A stretch of 64,000 nucleotides of DNA from Alcanivorax sp. (GTDB taxonomy: Bacteria; Pseudomonadota; Gammaproteobacteria; Pseudomonadales; Alcanivoracaceae). The position numbers and the translations under genes were made by a program. The notes beneath the pieces were generated by a model. It did not search any database, was not told where the DNA came from, and worked only from the letters and a program-made list of their open reading frames with translations. Where the stretch lies: NCBI RefSeq assembly GCF_019431375.1, contig NZ_CP080267.1, positions 1,922,001-1,986,000 on the forward strand. Reading direction: 5' to 3'. This document shows, one piece after another, positions 35,153 to 44,423 of the stretch. The number at the start of each line of letters is the position of its first letter. The stretch's first letter is position 1.

Positions 35153-38100
35153 ATGAATAATAATTCCAGCACAATCCATCAGTTTTTTACTATTCTGGCG
35201 ATCGCCATAGCAGCCCTTCTGACCGGATGCGGTGGCGACCAGGGCGATGTAAACAATCCCTGGAGCACACCAGAGACACTAATTTTTTCTTACCCTTATC
35301 CCGGCCAGACAGAAGTGCCAGTTACCGCGCCAGTGATCCTGCGATTTTCCTCTGCACTTGAGCAAGAGGTTATTGATGACATTGACTCACGCCTACAGCT
35401 GGCCAGTGATACTGATGGGAATACCGTCATGGTTGACTATCAAGTGGTAGACAATGGCAGAGGCCTGGCCCTGTATCCTCAATCGCAGCTGGCTCCGGCT
35501 GAAGGGTACCATCTGGTTGTCAACGATGGTGGCTTAGGAGCCATTGATGACAATTCTGTGGCCCGCGTTCGGTTTCGGACTGCAGGCAATCAGGCCGGCG
35601 CATCGCAAAGCATGGGAAGCGGCTCTTTCACTCTGCTTTCAGCCACTCCTTTAGACCAACCGTCATTGCTAGAGTCAATTGATGATGCCAGGCATCCCAA
35701 CGACATGAGCACCTTCAGGATGTCGTTTAACCAGACGGTTGATCCAGCCAGCACAGCATATGGCGAAACCGGATCGGTTCAACTTCGTGACAACCTCGGC
35801 AAGCTGGTTCCCGCATCCCTATTTTTGCAGGGCCGTTACCTGACACTGGATCCTGACCAAGATCTACAACCTGTGGAACACACACTAACGATTGCTGGGC
35901 TGCGCGCCCAGACTACCGGTGAACAGTTACCGGTGTACAATCGTACTTTTGTACCGAAAACGACACTTCCCCGTGCTACATCCGTTCTCAAAGTTGGCAG
36001 CCTTGGAGCTGAGCAACCTGAACTAGCGTCAACTTTAACCGGCAACCCGATCAATCAGGTACCAGTACAATCCTTTGTATTGGGAGATGAATCATTTACC
36101 GGGTTGAGCGGGGATCTAGCAGCAGATCTGGCTTTTGCTCCCAACTTTCCTGATGCCGTTCCACTGCGAGTCCCCGCTGGTTCCGTACTCCGAGGCACCG
36201 CCGTCGACGTCAATATACTGGGCGAAATACCGTCCGGGCTAGAAACCGGTGAAGTCACCATCACGATACTCAGCGACGCTAATGGGTATCTGATCCCGAA
36301 TCCTTTCAGTGATTCCCCATCGGTCCCCCGCTATGCCCTGCTTAATATGGACGCAGCAATGACAGCTGCAGGTCAAGAACCCAATGCGGCTCTCAGCCAG
36401 AATCTGCTAAATGTGCAGGTGGCGGGTTTAGCCGTTGTAAAAGATGGTGTGCTGGTACTGGATGCGGTCAGTGTGGTTGAACTTGAAGTGCTGGGCTTAG
36501 AGAGGGCATCTGGCCTGCTCTCATTTCGCATGGAGGCCTATCAAAACCAGCGCCAAGCGCCTACCCCAAGCCAAGATACACAGCCCTTGCAGCTCCAGTC
36601 TTGGGCACCGGGGGAAACATTCCAACCCAATGCAAGACCTGGTGACCCCGTTATCCTGAACTTCAACAAACCATTGGACCCAGCTTCGGTGTTCCTTGAC
36701 GGTGCCGTACAGGTTTCTGTTGATGATGTAGTAAAGACGTACCCAATACGTCACGATGGAGCCACGATCATCATCGGAGGAGATATCCTTCAACACGGAA
36801 AAGACGTCGAGGTCACCCTCACCAGCCTGCTCCGAGATACGCAGGGAAACCCGCTCAACCAGGACCAGACACTCAACATCCGCCTACCGGACTTCGTGCT
36901 TCCCAATGGCAGCACCAATGAGCTACGTGCACCACTTGTCGCTGCTGTTTTTCCCGGTTACCCCTGTGCGTTAACCGATGTCGATCTTACCGGCGAAAGA
37001 GAGACTTGGCGCAATGGCCGATGTGTAGGAGGTAAAAATAGCGACCCGCTCTATCCTGTACCGAATATGTTCAAGGATTTTAGTATTCGAGTCATCTTTA
37101 GCCGCAGTATCGACGGCGACACGGTTAATGATCAGACTTTTGTTGTTGAACACTTCGATACCAACAATAACGCATGGGACCCCATCAATGGTCGTCTCAA
37201 GGTGCTTGCCCAGCGAATAGAGTTTCTCCCGAACAACCCGTGGCAGATTGGCGAGCTTTATCGCTACACCCTGCACTCCGAGCAAAACTCGCCTGTTTGT
37301 GGCACCAATGCCATATGTTCAACCGATGGTGCACCGCTACAAACACGTCAAATCTCTCAGTCCAGTTCCTCAGCCCCAGAGCTTAGAGAAGGAGGTCCAG
37401 ACCTAACCAATCACTTCGTTGTAACAGGGGAAGAAGACCGGATCACCCGTGTGTCGTTACGCTCTCTGCCGGTTGCGGATGTTAACGCTAATCTTAGTAT
37501 CGATGACAACGAGCAAGGTGCGGTACCCGATGGTAACGGCGGTGCCATTGCCGATGCCAACTACCTACAGCTTAGGCTAAAAAACAAATCGGGAGTAATA
37601 ACCCATGCCAACATTGGCTGTGGTATAGGCGACGATTGCCCGGAAAAGAAATTTGCCTTTGTCGGGTCAGGCGCCTTGCAAGCCGGGGTAAGCCAGTATG
37701 AGCCGGATGTCACCATCAACCGACGCCTCATCGACAGCGACCCAATGACATCAAATGAAGTCACCGGCGCCGTCATTGCCAAAGTCTTCCCCACTGTTCT
37801 CCCAACGACGAGTGTGTTTCTGGAAGCCCGTGCACTGGGATTAATCACAATACCGTTAGACACCGGCCCCCTGGTGCTTCGCTTGGCATATGAAAACAAT
37901 CAGCCCATTACTGGCTATATCACCCGAACCCCTGATGGCCCCTGGTTTAGCACCACGTTTGATCTCATGGTGGATGCACCAGAACTGGAACCACGACTAA
38001 TCATTGAACTTGGGCATGACATCCGCAGTAAAAAAATAACCGGAGTCACCTTGGAAGGGCCGTTACGTTTTGTTGACGATGGTCGCCTGATTCTAAAAGT

Positions 38101-38233
38101 TCGCAACCCTGACTCTCTCGTCATACCAGCCAACATTGATCTGCTTGGCATAGGTTTGGCCGGTGTCGAATTGGAGGTACCGCCCCTCGGCGTAGACCTT
38201 ACTTTTACCTTCTTGCCGGTAAAAGATTTTTAA
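35153..38233 (+). CDS. Large lipoprotein with repeated Ig-like (Big_5-type) domains
   Basis: 1026 residues. The signal peptide ends in the lipobox LLTGC, so the mature protein is lipidated. At least two stretches look like Big_5-type Ig domains: YPYPGQTEVPVTAPVILRFS near residue 45 and PVILNFNKPLDPASVFLDG near residue 500, with another at about 640-700. The sequence is rich in Asp, Asn and Pro, and ends with all-beta-looking sequence with conserved GVELEVPPLGVDLTFTFLPV. Residue +2 after Cys is Gly, favouring outer-membrane sorting. Co-transcribed with the FadL-type channel; a role in binding or presenting hydrophobic substrate at the surface is inference. I do not recognise a named family. 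Confidence 0.8.
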   Translation: MNNNSSTIHQFFTILAIAIAALLTGCGGDQGDVNNPWSTPETLIFSYPYPGQTEVPVTAPVILRFSSALEQEVIDDIDSRLQLASDTDGNTVMVDYQVVDNGRGLALYPQSQLAPAEGYHLVVNDGGLGAIDDNSVARVRFRTAGNQAGASQSMGSGSFTLLSATPLDQPSLLESIDDARHPNDMSTFRMSFNQTVDPASTAYGETGSVQLRDNLGKLVPASLFLQGRYLTLDPDQDLQPVEHTLTIAGLRAQTTGEQLPVYNRTFVPKTTLPRATSVLKVGSLGAEQPELASTLTGNPINQVPVQSFVLGDESFTGLSGDLAADLAFAPNFPDAVPLRVPAGSVLRGTAVDVNILGEIPSGLETGEVTITILSDANGYLIPNPFSDSPSVPRYALLNMDAAMTAAGQEPNAALSQNLLNVQVAGLAVVKDGVLVLDAVSVVELEVLGLERASGLLSFRMEAYQNQRQAPTPSQDTQPLQLQSWAPGETFQPNARPGDPVILNFNKPLDPASVFLDGAVQVSVDDVVKTYPIRHDGATIIIGGDILQHGKDVEVTLTSLLRDTQGNPLNQDQTLNIRLPDFVLPNGSTNELRAPLVAAVFPGYPCALTDVDLTGERETWRNGRCVGGKNSDPLYPVPNMFKDFSIRVIFSRSIDGDTVNDQTFVVEHFDTNNNAWDPINGRLKVLAQRIEFLPNNPWQIGELYRYTLHSEQNSPVCGTNAICSTDGAPLQTRQISQSSSSAPELREGGPDLTNHFVVTGEEDRITRVSLRSLPVADVNANLSIDDNEQGAVPDGNGGAIADANYLQLRLKNKSGVITHANIGCGIGDDCPEKKFAFVGSGALQAGVSQYEPDVTINRRLIDSDPMTSNEVTGAVIAKVFPTVLPTTSVFLEARALGLITIPLDTGPLVLRLAYENNQPITGYITRTPDGPWFSTTFDLMVDAPELEPRLIIELGHDIRSKKITGVTLEGPLRFVDDGRLILKVRNPDSLVIPANIDLLGIGLAGVELEVPPLGVDLTFTFLPVKDF

Positions 38234-38263
38234 TATATTCCCCTTGTGCTAACGCACTTTCAT

Positions 38264-38286
38264 GCCCCCTTTATGGGGGCTTTTTT
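38264..38286 (+). terminator. Rho-independent terminator after the lipoprotein gene
   Basis: GCCCCC and GGGGGC form a 6-base stem with loop TTTAT, followed by six T. It ends the FadL-lipoprotein transcript. Confidence 0.85.
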
Positions 38287-38369
38287 CTGTCCTCACCGTA
38301 TGCCACACCGCTGAATGATCATCAATATCGTCAAATAGGACTTTTCTTTGTGTAGAAGAAACGCTAATA

Positions 38370-38391
38370 TTTGGTTGTTTGGCCAAATAAA
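38370..38391 (+). promoter_or_regulatory. Operator-like site 3 (22 bases)
   Basis: Pattern TTTGGTTG-N6-CAAATAA with middle TTTGGC. A TAATAT box (38365-38370) precedes directly, so a bound repressor would block the transcription start. The site ends three bases before the first ATG of the next gene. Confidence 0.65.
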
Positions 38392-38394
38392 TAA

Positions 38395-39363
38395 ATGCCT
38401 ATAATGATGCATCCTCACGACAGCCTCGCAAGCCTTGCCTATAGCGATTCAAAGCACTCACCGGAATCTGGCAGGGATATACAGTTCCCGGGAAACGGCG
38501 GGTTGGTTCTTAGTGCAACCCAGTTCGGGGACCCGAAGTCACCGCAGGTGCTTTTGCTGCATGGCGGCGGACTGACCCGTCATGCCTGGGCGCACACGGC
38601 AACAGCTCTGGCCAGATCCGGGTACTGCGCTACCTGCATTGATGCCCGCGGTCATGGTCAAAGCCAGTGGTGCCCTGAAGGGGATTACAGCGGCACCGCG
38701 CTGGTATCAGACCTCCGCGCCATCATCCAATCACTTCCCACATCACCTTATATCGTGGGAGCGTCAATGGGCGGACTGACGGCCATGCTTACCCTTGGGG
38801 AGGAGCCCCCCTTGCCCTGTCGAGGTCTGGTACTGGTGGATGTGGCCCCACGGCTTGAGACCAAAGGCGTTCGCCGGGTGATTGAGTTCATGCGCCGCCA
38901 CCCTGACGGTTTCGACTCTCTGGATCAGGTTCAGGATGCCGTGGCTGCCTATAACCCAACACGAAAAGCACAATCAAGCTCACAGGGCTTGCGAAAAAAC
39001 CTCCGCCAGGACGCTAATGGCCGTCTCCATTGGCACTGGGATCCTGCGTTTCTTGATCATGCGGTAATCCCTGAAGCAAATGAAGGCATGTTCGGCCGAG
39101 CGCGACTCAATCTTGCAGCAAGCAAACTCAAATTACCGATATTACTCATCCGCGGCCATCACAGTGATGTACTCAGCGAAGCAGGAGCCCAGGAATTATT
39201 AGCCCTCGTGCCACATGCCAAGTACCGAGTAATCCATCAAGCAGGTCATATGGTAGCGGGTGACCGCAACAGTATTTTTACCGGAGCAGTGCTGGACTTT
39301 CTTCAGCACCTTGACCCGCAAGGAAATCACATACGCTCCACCGATCGGAGACTTACACCATGA
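38395..39363 (+). CDS. Alpha/beta hydrolase (esterase/lipase class)
   Basis: 322 residues. LLLHGGGLTRHAWAH carries the oxyanion hole, nucleophile elbow VGASMGGLTAM, ARGHGQS, and a C-terminal HQAGHMVAGD with the catalytic His. Fold of the MhpC/2-hydroxymuconate hydrolase superfamily, different from the HSL-type enzyme at 30822. The start is uncertain: ATGs at 38395, 38404 and 38407 all lack a ribosome-binding site and directly follow the operator, so a leaderless or very short-leader transcript is possible. First gene of the second four-gene operon; the stop codon overlaps the next start. Confidence 0.88.
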   Translation: MPIMMHPHDSLASLAYSDSKHSPESGRDIQFPGNGGLVLSATQFGDPKSPQVLLLHGGGLTRHAWAHTATALARSGYCATCIDARGHGQSQWCPEGDYSGTALVSDLRAIIQSLPTSPYIVGASMGGLTAMLTLGEEPPLPCRGLVLVDVAPRLETKGVRRVIEFMRRHPDGFDSLDQVQDAVAAYNPTRKAQSSSQGLRKNLRQDANGRLHWHWDPAFLDHAVIPEANEGMFGRARLNLAASKLKLPILLIRGHHSDVLSEAGAQELLALVPHAKYRVIHQAGHMVAGDRNSIFTGAVLDFLQHLDPQGNHIRSTDRRLTP

Positions 39364-40886
39364 AACATAAACACCTCGACGTGCTGATCATTGGCGCGGG
39401 CCTTTCCGGCGTTGGTGCGGCTTGTCACCTAAGCCGCAAGTGCCCAGATCTACGCTATGGCATCCTTGAGCGACGCAAGCGCGTTGGTGGCACCTGGGAT
39501 TTATTTCGCTATCCCGGCATCCGTTCGGACTCCGATATGTTCACACTCGGCTATAACTTTCGGCCTTGGACAGACACCAAGATGCTTGCCGATGGCCCCT
39601 CTATTCGCAATTACATCGAAGAAACCGCTGAGCATCATCAGGTCCACAAGAAAATTCATTTTGGCCTGAAAGTCACTGCCGAGGACTGGAGCAGCGAATT
39701 CAATCGCTGGACGGTTACCGCGTTGAACGAGGAAACCGGTGAAGAAGAAGTTTTCACCGCTGGGTTTGTCCTCAACTGTACCGGTTATTATAACTATGAC
39801 GCCGGCTACACACCGAAAATTCCTGGAATCAATCGCTTTGGCGGCGAGGTAATTCACCCGCAGCACTGGCCAGATAACTACGACTATACGGGTAAGCGAG
39901 TTGTCGTGATCGGCAGCGGCGCCACCGCCGTAACACTGGTGCCCGCGATGACCGACCGCGCTGCGCATGTCACCATGTTACAGCGCTCCCCTACTTATGT
40001 TGCCTCCGTCCCTGAGCAAGATCTCATCTCGAAAAACCTGCGCCGAGTACTGCCAGAAATGCTTGTTTACCGCATGGCGCGCACACGCAATATCCTGCTG
40101 CAGAGAACCGTATTTAACCTATCGATTCGTAAGCCCAAAGCGATCCGCAGATTACTGCTGGCCGCTGCTCGCAAACAACTGGGGCCGGATATCGACATGA
40201 AGCATTTTCAACCTCACTACAACCCATGGGAGGAACGAATGTGCGCAGTTCCCAAGGGGGATCTGTTCAAGGTGCTTCGTGAAGGCAAGGCTTCCGTGGT
40301 GACGGATCATATAAAAAATGTCACCAAAACCGGTATAAAACTGGAATCTGGGGATTGGATACCTGCCGATATTATCGTCACAGCTACCGGTCTGGATTTG
40401 CAAATGTTGGGCGGCGCAGAGCTACGTGTTGATGGTACGCACGTCAATCTCTCAAACACCATGATGTACAAAGGCTTAATGCTGGAAAAAGTGCCTAATA
40501 TGGCACTGGTCTTTGGCTATACCAACGCGTCCTGGACCCTCAAGGCAGATATTGCCTCCGAATTTGTTTGTCGGCTTCTCAAGCATATGCGCAAGACAGG
40601 CGCAGAAAAGGTGACCCCTATCGACGAGGAAGGGTGTGGCTCTGATGTCAACTTTCTCAACCTTCGCTCTGGCTACATTCAACGTGCTGATGACCGCCTG
40701 CCACGCCAAGGCAACAAAGATCCTTGGCAAAACCTCAACGATTATCTTCACGACCTGCCGGCGCTTCGTTATGGAAAAATGAATGATGGCCACCTTAAAT
40801 TCGAAACGACAAACCTACATAAAACGAAACGCAATCTCGTCCAAAAACTTCTGAGCAACACACTCAATATAGAGGCGCAACGATGA
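39360..40886 (+). CDS. Flavin monooxygenase of the AlmA/EthA type
   Basis: 508 residues. FAD motif LIIGAGLSGVGAA (9-21), GGTWDLFRYPGIRSDSDM, fingerprint F160-x-G162-x3-H166-P167-x2-W170-P171, NADPH motif VIGSGATAVTLVPAM. The DSDM and HPQHWP motifs are typical of EthA- and AlmA-like proteins. AlmA of Acinetobacter is needed for growth on very long n-alkanes; EthA is a Baeyer-Villiger enzyme. The two activities cannot be told apart from sequence here. Translationally coupled (ATGA) to both neighbours. Paralogous in class to the monooxygenase at 31778 but clearly another subgroup. Confidence 0.92.
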   Translation: MKHKHLDVLIIGAGLSGVGAACHLSRKCPDLRYGILERRKRVGGTWDLFRYPGIRSDSDMFTLGYNFRPWTDTKMLADGPSIRNYIEETAEHHQVHKKIHFGLKVTAEDWSSEFNRWTVTALNEETGEEEVFTAGFVLNCTGYYNYDAGYTPKIPGINRFGGEVIHPQHWPDNYDYTGKRVVVIGSGATAVTLVPAMTDRAAHVTMLQRSPTYVASVPEQDLISKNLRRVLPEMLVYRMARTRNILLQRTVFNLSIRKPKAIRRLLLAAARKQLGPDIDMKHFQPHYNPWEERMCAVPKGDLFKVLREGKASVVTDHIKNVTKTGIKLESGDWIPADIIVTATGLDLQMLGGAELRVDGTHVNLSNTMMYKGLMLEKVPNMALVFGYTNASWTLKADIASEFVCRLLKHMRKTGAEKVTPIDEEGCGSDVNFLNLRSGYIQRADDRLPRQGNKDPWQNLNDYLHDLPALRYGKMNDGHLKFETTNLHKTKRNLVQKLLSNTLNIEAQR

Positions 40887-41749
40887 AATCATTTTCAGGA
40901 AAAGTCGCGGCGATCACTGGCGCCGGGTCGGGCATCGGGCAAGCCACGGCGATTGCTCTAGCAAAAGAAGGCTGCCACTTAGCGATCTCTGATATCAGCG
41001 AAGAAAGCCTAGAGAAGACGGTCGAATTACTGGCAGGCTACGCCGTCAACATCAGCACTCATGTTGTTGATGTCAGCAACAAAAATGCGGTTTATCAATA
41101 CGCGGAAGATACCGTATCAACACACGGAAAAGTAAATCTCATCATGAACAATGCCGGTGTGGGACTGGGTGAGACCGTCGAGAACATGAGCTATGAAAAC
41201 TTTGAATGGCTGATGAATATCAATTTCTGGGGTGTCGTATACGGTACAAAGGCATTTCTTCCCCATCTCCAGAAAATAGGTGAAGGCCATATCGTCAATA
41301 TCTCCAGCGTTTTCGGCATTATCGGTGTTCCAACCCAGTCAGCCTACAACGCCGCAAAATTTGCTGTTCGCGGATTTACAGAATCATTACGTGAAGAGCT
41401 GGATATCGCGGGCGGCCTTGTCAGCGCGACTTGCGTTCATCCAGGTGGAGTAAAGACCAACATCGCGCGTAATAGTCGCATGGGAGACATGGGCAGCATG
41501 AACATGGGCGACAAAGAAGAGATTGCCAGCATGTTCGAAAAAATTGCCATGACCACACCCGAAGCTGCCGCTAGAACCATCCTGAAAGGCGTGCGGAAAA
41601 ACCGGCGAAGAGTTTTGGTAGGCGGTGACGCGGTCATGCTGGACACCACACAGAGACTGATACCCACAGGCTACCAACGCTTGCTTGAAATTATGTTTAA
41701 AAAACAGCAAAGCAGCAAAAATAAAAAAACGCATCAGGGCATGGCCTGA
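40883..41749 (+). CDS. Short-chain dehydrogenase/reductase
   Basis: 288 residues. TGAGSGIGQATAIALA, NNAGVGLGETVE, Ser in ISSVFGIIG and YxxxK in AYNAAKFAVRGF. The C-terminus carries a basic lysine-rich tail. The first codon overlaps the monooxygenase stop codon. The counterpart in the first operon is at 29956; both share NNAGVGLG and NxNxWGV segments, indicating that they are related paralogues. Probably makes or reduces the carbonyl substrate of the monooxygenase (inference). Confidence 0.92.
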   Translation: MKSFSGKVAAITGAGSGIGQATAIALAKEGCHLAISDISEESLEKTVELLAGYAVNISTHVVDVSNKNAVYQYAEDTVSTHGKVNLIMNNAGVGLGETVENMSYENFEWLMNINFWGVVYGTKAFLPHLQKIGEGHIVNISSVFGIIGVPTQSAYNAAKFAVRGFTESLREELDIAGGLVSATCVHPGGVKTNIARNSRMGDMGSMNMGDKEEIASMFEKIAMTTPEAAARTILKGVRKNRRRVLVGGDAVMLDTTQRLIPTGYQRLLEIMFKKQQSSKNKKTHQGMA

Positions 41750-41790
41750 CATTTTTCTCTTTAACTATCACATTATTGATTGGAGGCGAT

Positions 41791-42675
41791 ATGCGCTCGT
41801 CTAATACGGTAAAAAGCATTAAGAAACTCAGCGGCGCACTGGTGGGCATTCCACCGCGTCATATCAATTTTCAATTTCCGGATTCCATTCCAAAGTATTT
41901 TTATGCTGGAAATGCCACAGCAACGACTTTCTTTGCCATGCTCTCCGGTTTTTTCCCACCTGGTGAACGCTATTTCATGGAGTCCGTTAGACACTTTCGT
42001 GGTCAGGTTAAGGACGAATCTCTACGGGCGGCCATATCGGGCTTCATGGGGCAGGAGGCCATTCACGGACGAGAGCACGACAGGCTGAACCAGATTCTCG
42101 CCGAGTACGGCTATGACATGCAGTCGCCAGATCGGTTTGTCAAAATTGGCTTGGCCATACTAGAGAAGTTGCCGCCGAGCACTCGGCTAGCCGCCACCAC
42201 GTTTATGGAGCACTTTACTGCGCTTCTCGCCGAGCAGCTGCTTGAAGACGAGAATTTTGTACGCCAGGCAGACCCTGAAATGCTCAAAATATGGCAGTGG
42301 CATGCGCTCGAAGAGCTGGAACACAAATCTGTTGCCTACGACGTATATGAGCTTATTGGTAACAGCCGTACAGAGCGCGTGGCTGCAGCCCTCGCCTCGA
42401 TGGTCGTCTTGCTGCCGATGCTGGGCATCACCTGGAGCTGGATGCTTGTCAAAGACGGCCAGCTCGGCAACATCAGCGATAATGTTAAAGGTCTGAATAT
42501 TTTGCTAGGTCGTAACGGGTTTGTATCGCAAATCCTTTCGCGCCTTCCTGAGTTCATTCAGCCGGATTTCCACCCTGATCAACATGACACCAAAGGGCTG
42601 GAAAAACTGTGGCGTGAGAAGTTGTTCGCTGAAGGTGGCCAACTGCATGAGCTGTATAGCAATCCGGCGGCATAA
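41791..42675 (+). CDS. PF10118-like protein B, ferritin-like di-metal motif
   Basis: 294 residues from ATG 41791, which has GGAGG five bases upstream; the frame is open from 41776. Motifs GQEAIHGREHDRLN, MEHFTALLAE and WHALEELEHKSVAYDVYE. Ligand-like residues E59, E89xxH92, E140 and E175xxH178 lie at the same spacing as in copies A and C. A hydrophobic helix is at about 200-220. Last gene of the second operon, with a 41-base gap after the SDR. Confidence 0.85.
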   Translation: MRSSNTVKSIKKLSGALVGIPPRHINFQFPDSIPKYFYAGNATATTFFAMLSGFFPPGERYFMESVRHFRGQVKDESLRAAISGFMGQEAIHGREHDRLNQILAEYGYDMQSPDRFVKIGLAILEKLPPSTRLAATTFMEHFTALLAEQLLEDENFVRQADPEMLKIWQWHALEELEHKSVAYDVYELIGNSRTERVAAALASMVVLLPMLGITWSWMLVKDGQLGNISDNVKGLNILLGRNGFVSQILSRLPEFIQPDFHPDQHDTKGLEKLWREKLFAEGGQLHELYSNPAA

Positions 42676-42695
42676 TAATGCTCAAGGGGGTTTAG

Positions 42696-42712
42696 GGAAC
42701 CTCTGAATAGTT
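42696..42712. repeat. Possible relic of an IS end
   Basis: GGAACCTCTGAATAGTT agrees at 13 of 17 positions with the IS5-like end at 63461 (GGAAGGTCTGAATAACT), and both follow a TAG tetramer-like context (TTAG here, CTAG there). No transposase is nearby. Confidence 0.3.
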
Positions 42713-42753
42713 GACGACTCTGTCACCACCGTTTGCTAAAAGACACACAAAAA

Positions 42754-42787
42754 AATGCCGGAATTGCTTCCATGCAACTCCGGCATT
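42754..42787. terminator. Bidirectional terminator between convergent operons
   Basis: AATGCCGGA and TCCGGCATT pair over 9 bases; the inner TTGC/GCAA extends the stem. It is flanked by an A-run on the left and T-rich sequence on the right. The space lies between two convergent operons, so it can end both. Confidence 0.7.
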
Positions 42788-42821
42788 ACACCTTTTATCA
42801 TAGCTTTTCTCTAGCCGATCT

Positions 42822-44423
42822 TTATTGCGCATCCTCTAGAATGAATTGTGCCGCTCGCTCGCCAATCATCATACATGGCGCGTTCGTATTACCACTGATC
42901 AACAGTGGCATGATCGAGGCATCGGCGACACGCAACCCCTTCACACCGTTTACCCGCAGACGGACATCCACCACCGCTTTTTCATCACTACCCATTCGGC
43001 AAGTGCCGACGGGATGGTAGATTGTTTCAGCGCGCTGGCGAATATCCGCGTCAATCTGGTCATCACTCTCCACGCTGGAAGCCGGTTCGTCATCACCGCC
43101 AAAAGCAGAGCTGAAAGAATGACTGTGAAACACTTTTCTGGCTAGTTTCACGCCTTCACGGAGCACAAGAATATCGTCAGGATGAGAAAGATAGTTTGGG
43201 TCTATCAAAGGCGCAGCAAATGGATCGCTATTGGCCAATCGAATCTGTCCTCGACTCTTAGGCCTGAGTTGGCACACATGAATCGTACAACCAAACCCTG
43301 GCGTCAACTGACGTCCATGATCTCGAAGATAAGCCGGTAAAAAGTGTAGCTGAGCATCCGGACGATCCGGCTCGCTGAGCAGGCTGACAAAAGCCCCTGC
43401 TTCCGCCGCGTTACTGGCAAGAAAGCCGCGCCGATGACGAAAATACTGGTAGAAGGCACTAATCAGCCGAGGTATAAAAAACGGTGACATGCCGATTGAT
43501 TGACGGCTTTTGTCCTTGATCATGACGGTCATATCAAGGTGATCTTGAAGGTTCTCCCCAACTTCCGGCGAGTCTTGCAAACAGGTGATGCCGATTTTCG
43601 ATAGGTGCTCTCGCTCTCCAATACCCGACAACATCAGCAACTGAGGGGTATTGATCGCCCCACCGGACAGGATGACTTCTTTGTTCGTACGAATGACCGA
43701 TTGAGCACCATCACTATCACAAATTTCGACGCCAATCGCCCTGCCGCAATCCAGTAACACCTTGGTTACCTGCACATCCGTCATGATGTGCAAGTTATCG
43801 CGGCCACGTGCAGGATCCAGGAAAGCACGCGCGGCACTCCACCGGCGCCCTTCTTTTTGTGTTACCTGAAACCGGCCAAAGCCTTTCTGTTCCGGCCCGT
43901 TAAAATCATCGTTTCGGGTATAACCCAGCTCTTCACCGGACTTAATAAACAGCGGGGTTAACGGGTTAACATCCCTGACTCGGGTAACATTCAGTGGCCC
44001 ACCCACACCATGCCAATTGTCAGCGGAGTATTGTTCATTGTTTTCATGTGCATTGAATACCGGCTGCACATCTTTCCACGCCCACCCTGTTGCGCCTTGC
44101 GCTGCCCAGTCATCATAGTCTTGTTGTTGGCCTCGAATGTAGACCATGGCATTGATTGAGCTGCTGCCCCCCAGTGTTTTTCCTCGCGGCCAGTAGAGGC
44201 GCCTTTTATTAAGGTGACTTTGTGGCGCGGTGTCGTAGCCCCAGTTTCGCTTTCCTTGTTTAATTAGACCGATGAGTCCAAACGGAATATTAATAAAACC
44301 GCTATTATCGTGGGGGCCGGCCTCAATAAGACAAACGGAATACTTGCCGCACTCGCTTAACCGGTTGGCAAGAACACAGCCCGAAGAGCCCGCCCCCACG
44401 ACGATAAAATCAAACGACTTCAT
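42822..44423 (-). CDS. GMC-family oxidoreductase
   Basis: 533 residues from ATG 44423, which has a GGGGAG ribosome-binding site; the frame is open from 44477. FDFIVVGAGSSGCVLANRL FAD motif, RGKTLGGSSSINAMVYIRG, VILSGGAINTPQLLMLSG and HPVGTCRMGS. It is a second AlkJ-like FAD enzyme, about as different from the CYP153-linked copy at 23600 as family members from different operons usually are. Last gene of a seven-gene operon; its start overlaps the end of the upstream acyl-CoA dehydrogenase gene by 14 bases. Confidence 0.92.
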   Translation of the reverse strand: MKSFDFIVVGAGSSGCVLANRLSECGKYSVCLIEAGPHDNSGFINIPFGLIGLIKQGKRNWGYDTAPQSHLNKRRLYWPRGKTLGGSSSINAMVYIRGQQQDYDDWAAQGATGWAWKDVQPVFNAHENNEQYSADNWHGVGGPLNVTRVRDVNPLTPLFIKSGEELGYTRNDDFNGPEQKGFGRFQVTQKEGRRWSAARAFLDPARGRDNLHIMTDVQVTKVLLDCGRAIGVEICDSDGAQSVIRTNKEVILSGGAINTPQLLMLSGIGEREHLSKIGITCLQDSPEVGENLQDHLDMTVMIKDKSRQSIGMSPFFIPRLISAFYQYFRHRRGFLASNAAEAGAFVSLLSEPDRPDAQLHFLPAYLRDHGRQLTPGFGCTIHVCQLRPKSRGQIRLANSDPFAAPLIDPNYLSHPDDILVLREGVKLARKVFHSHSFSSAFGGDDEPASSVESDDQIDADIRQRAETIYHPVGTCRMGSDEKAVVDVRLRVNGVKGLRVADASIMPLLISGNTNAPCMMIGERAAQFILEDAQ

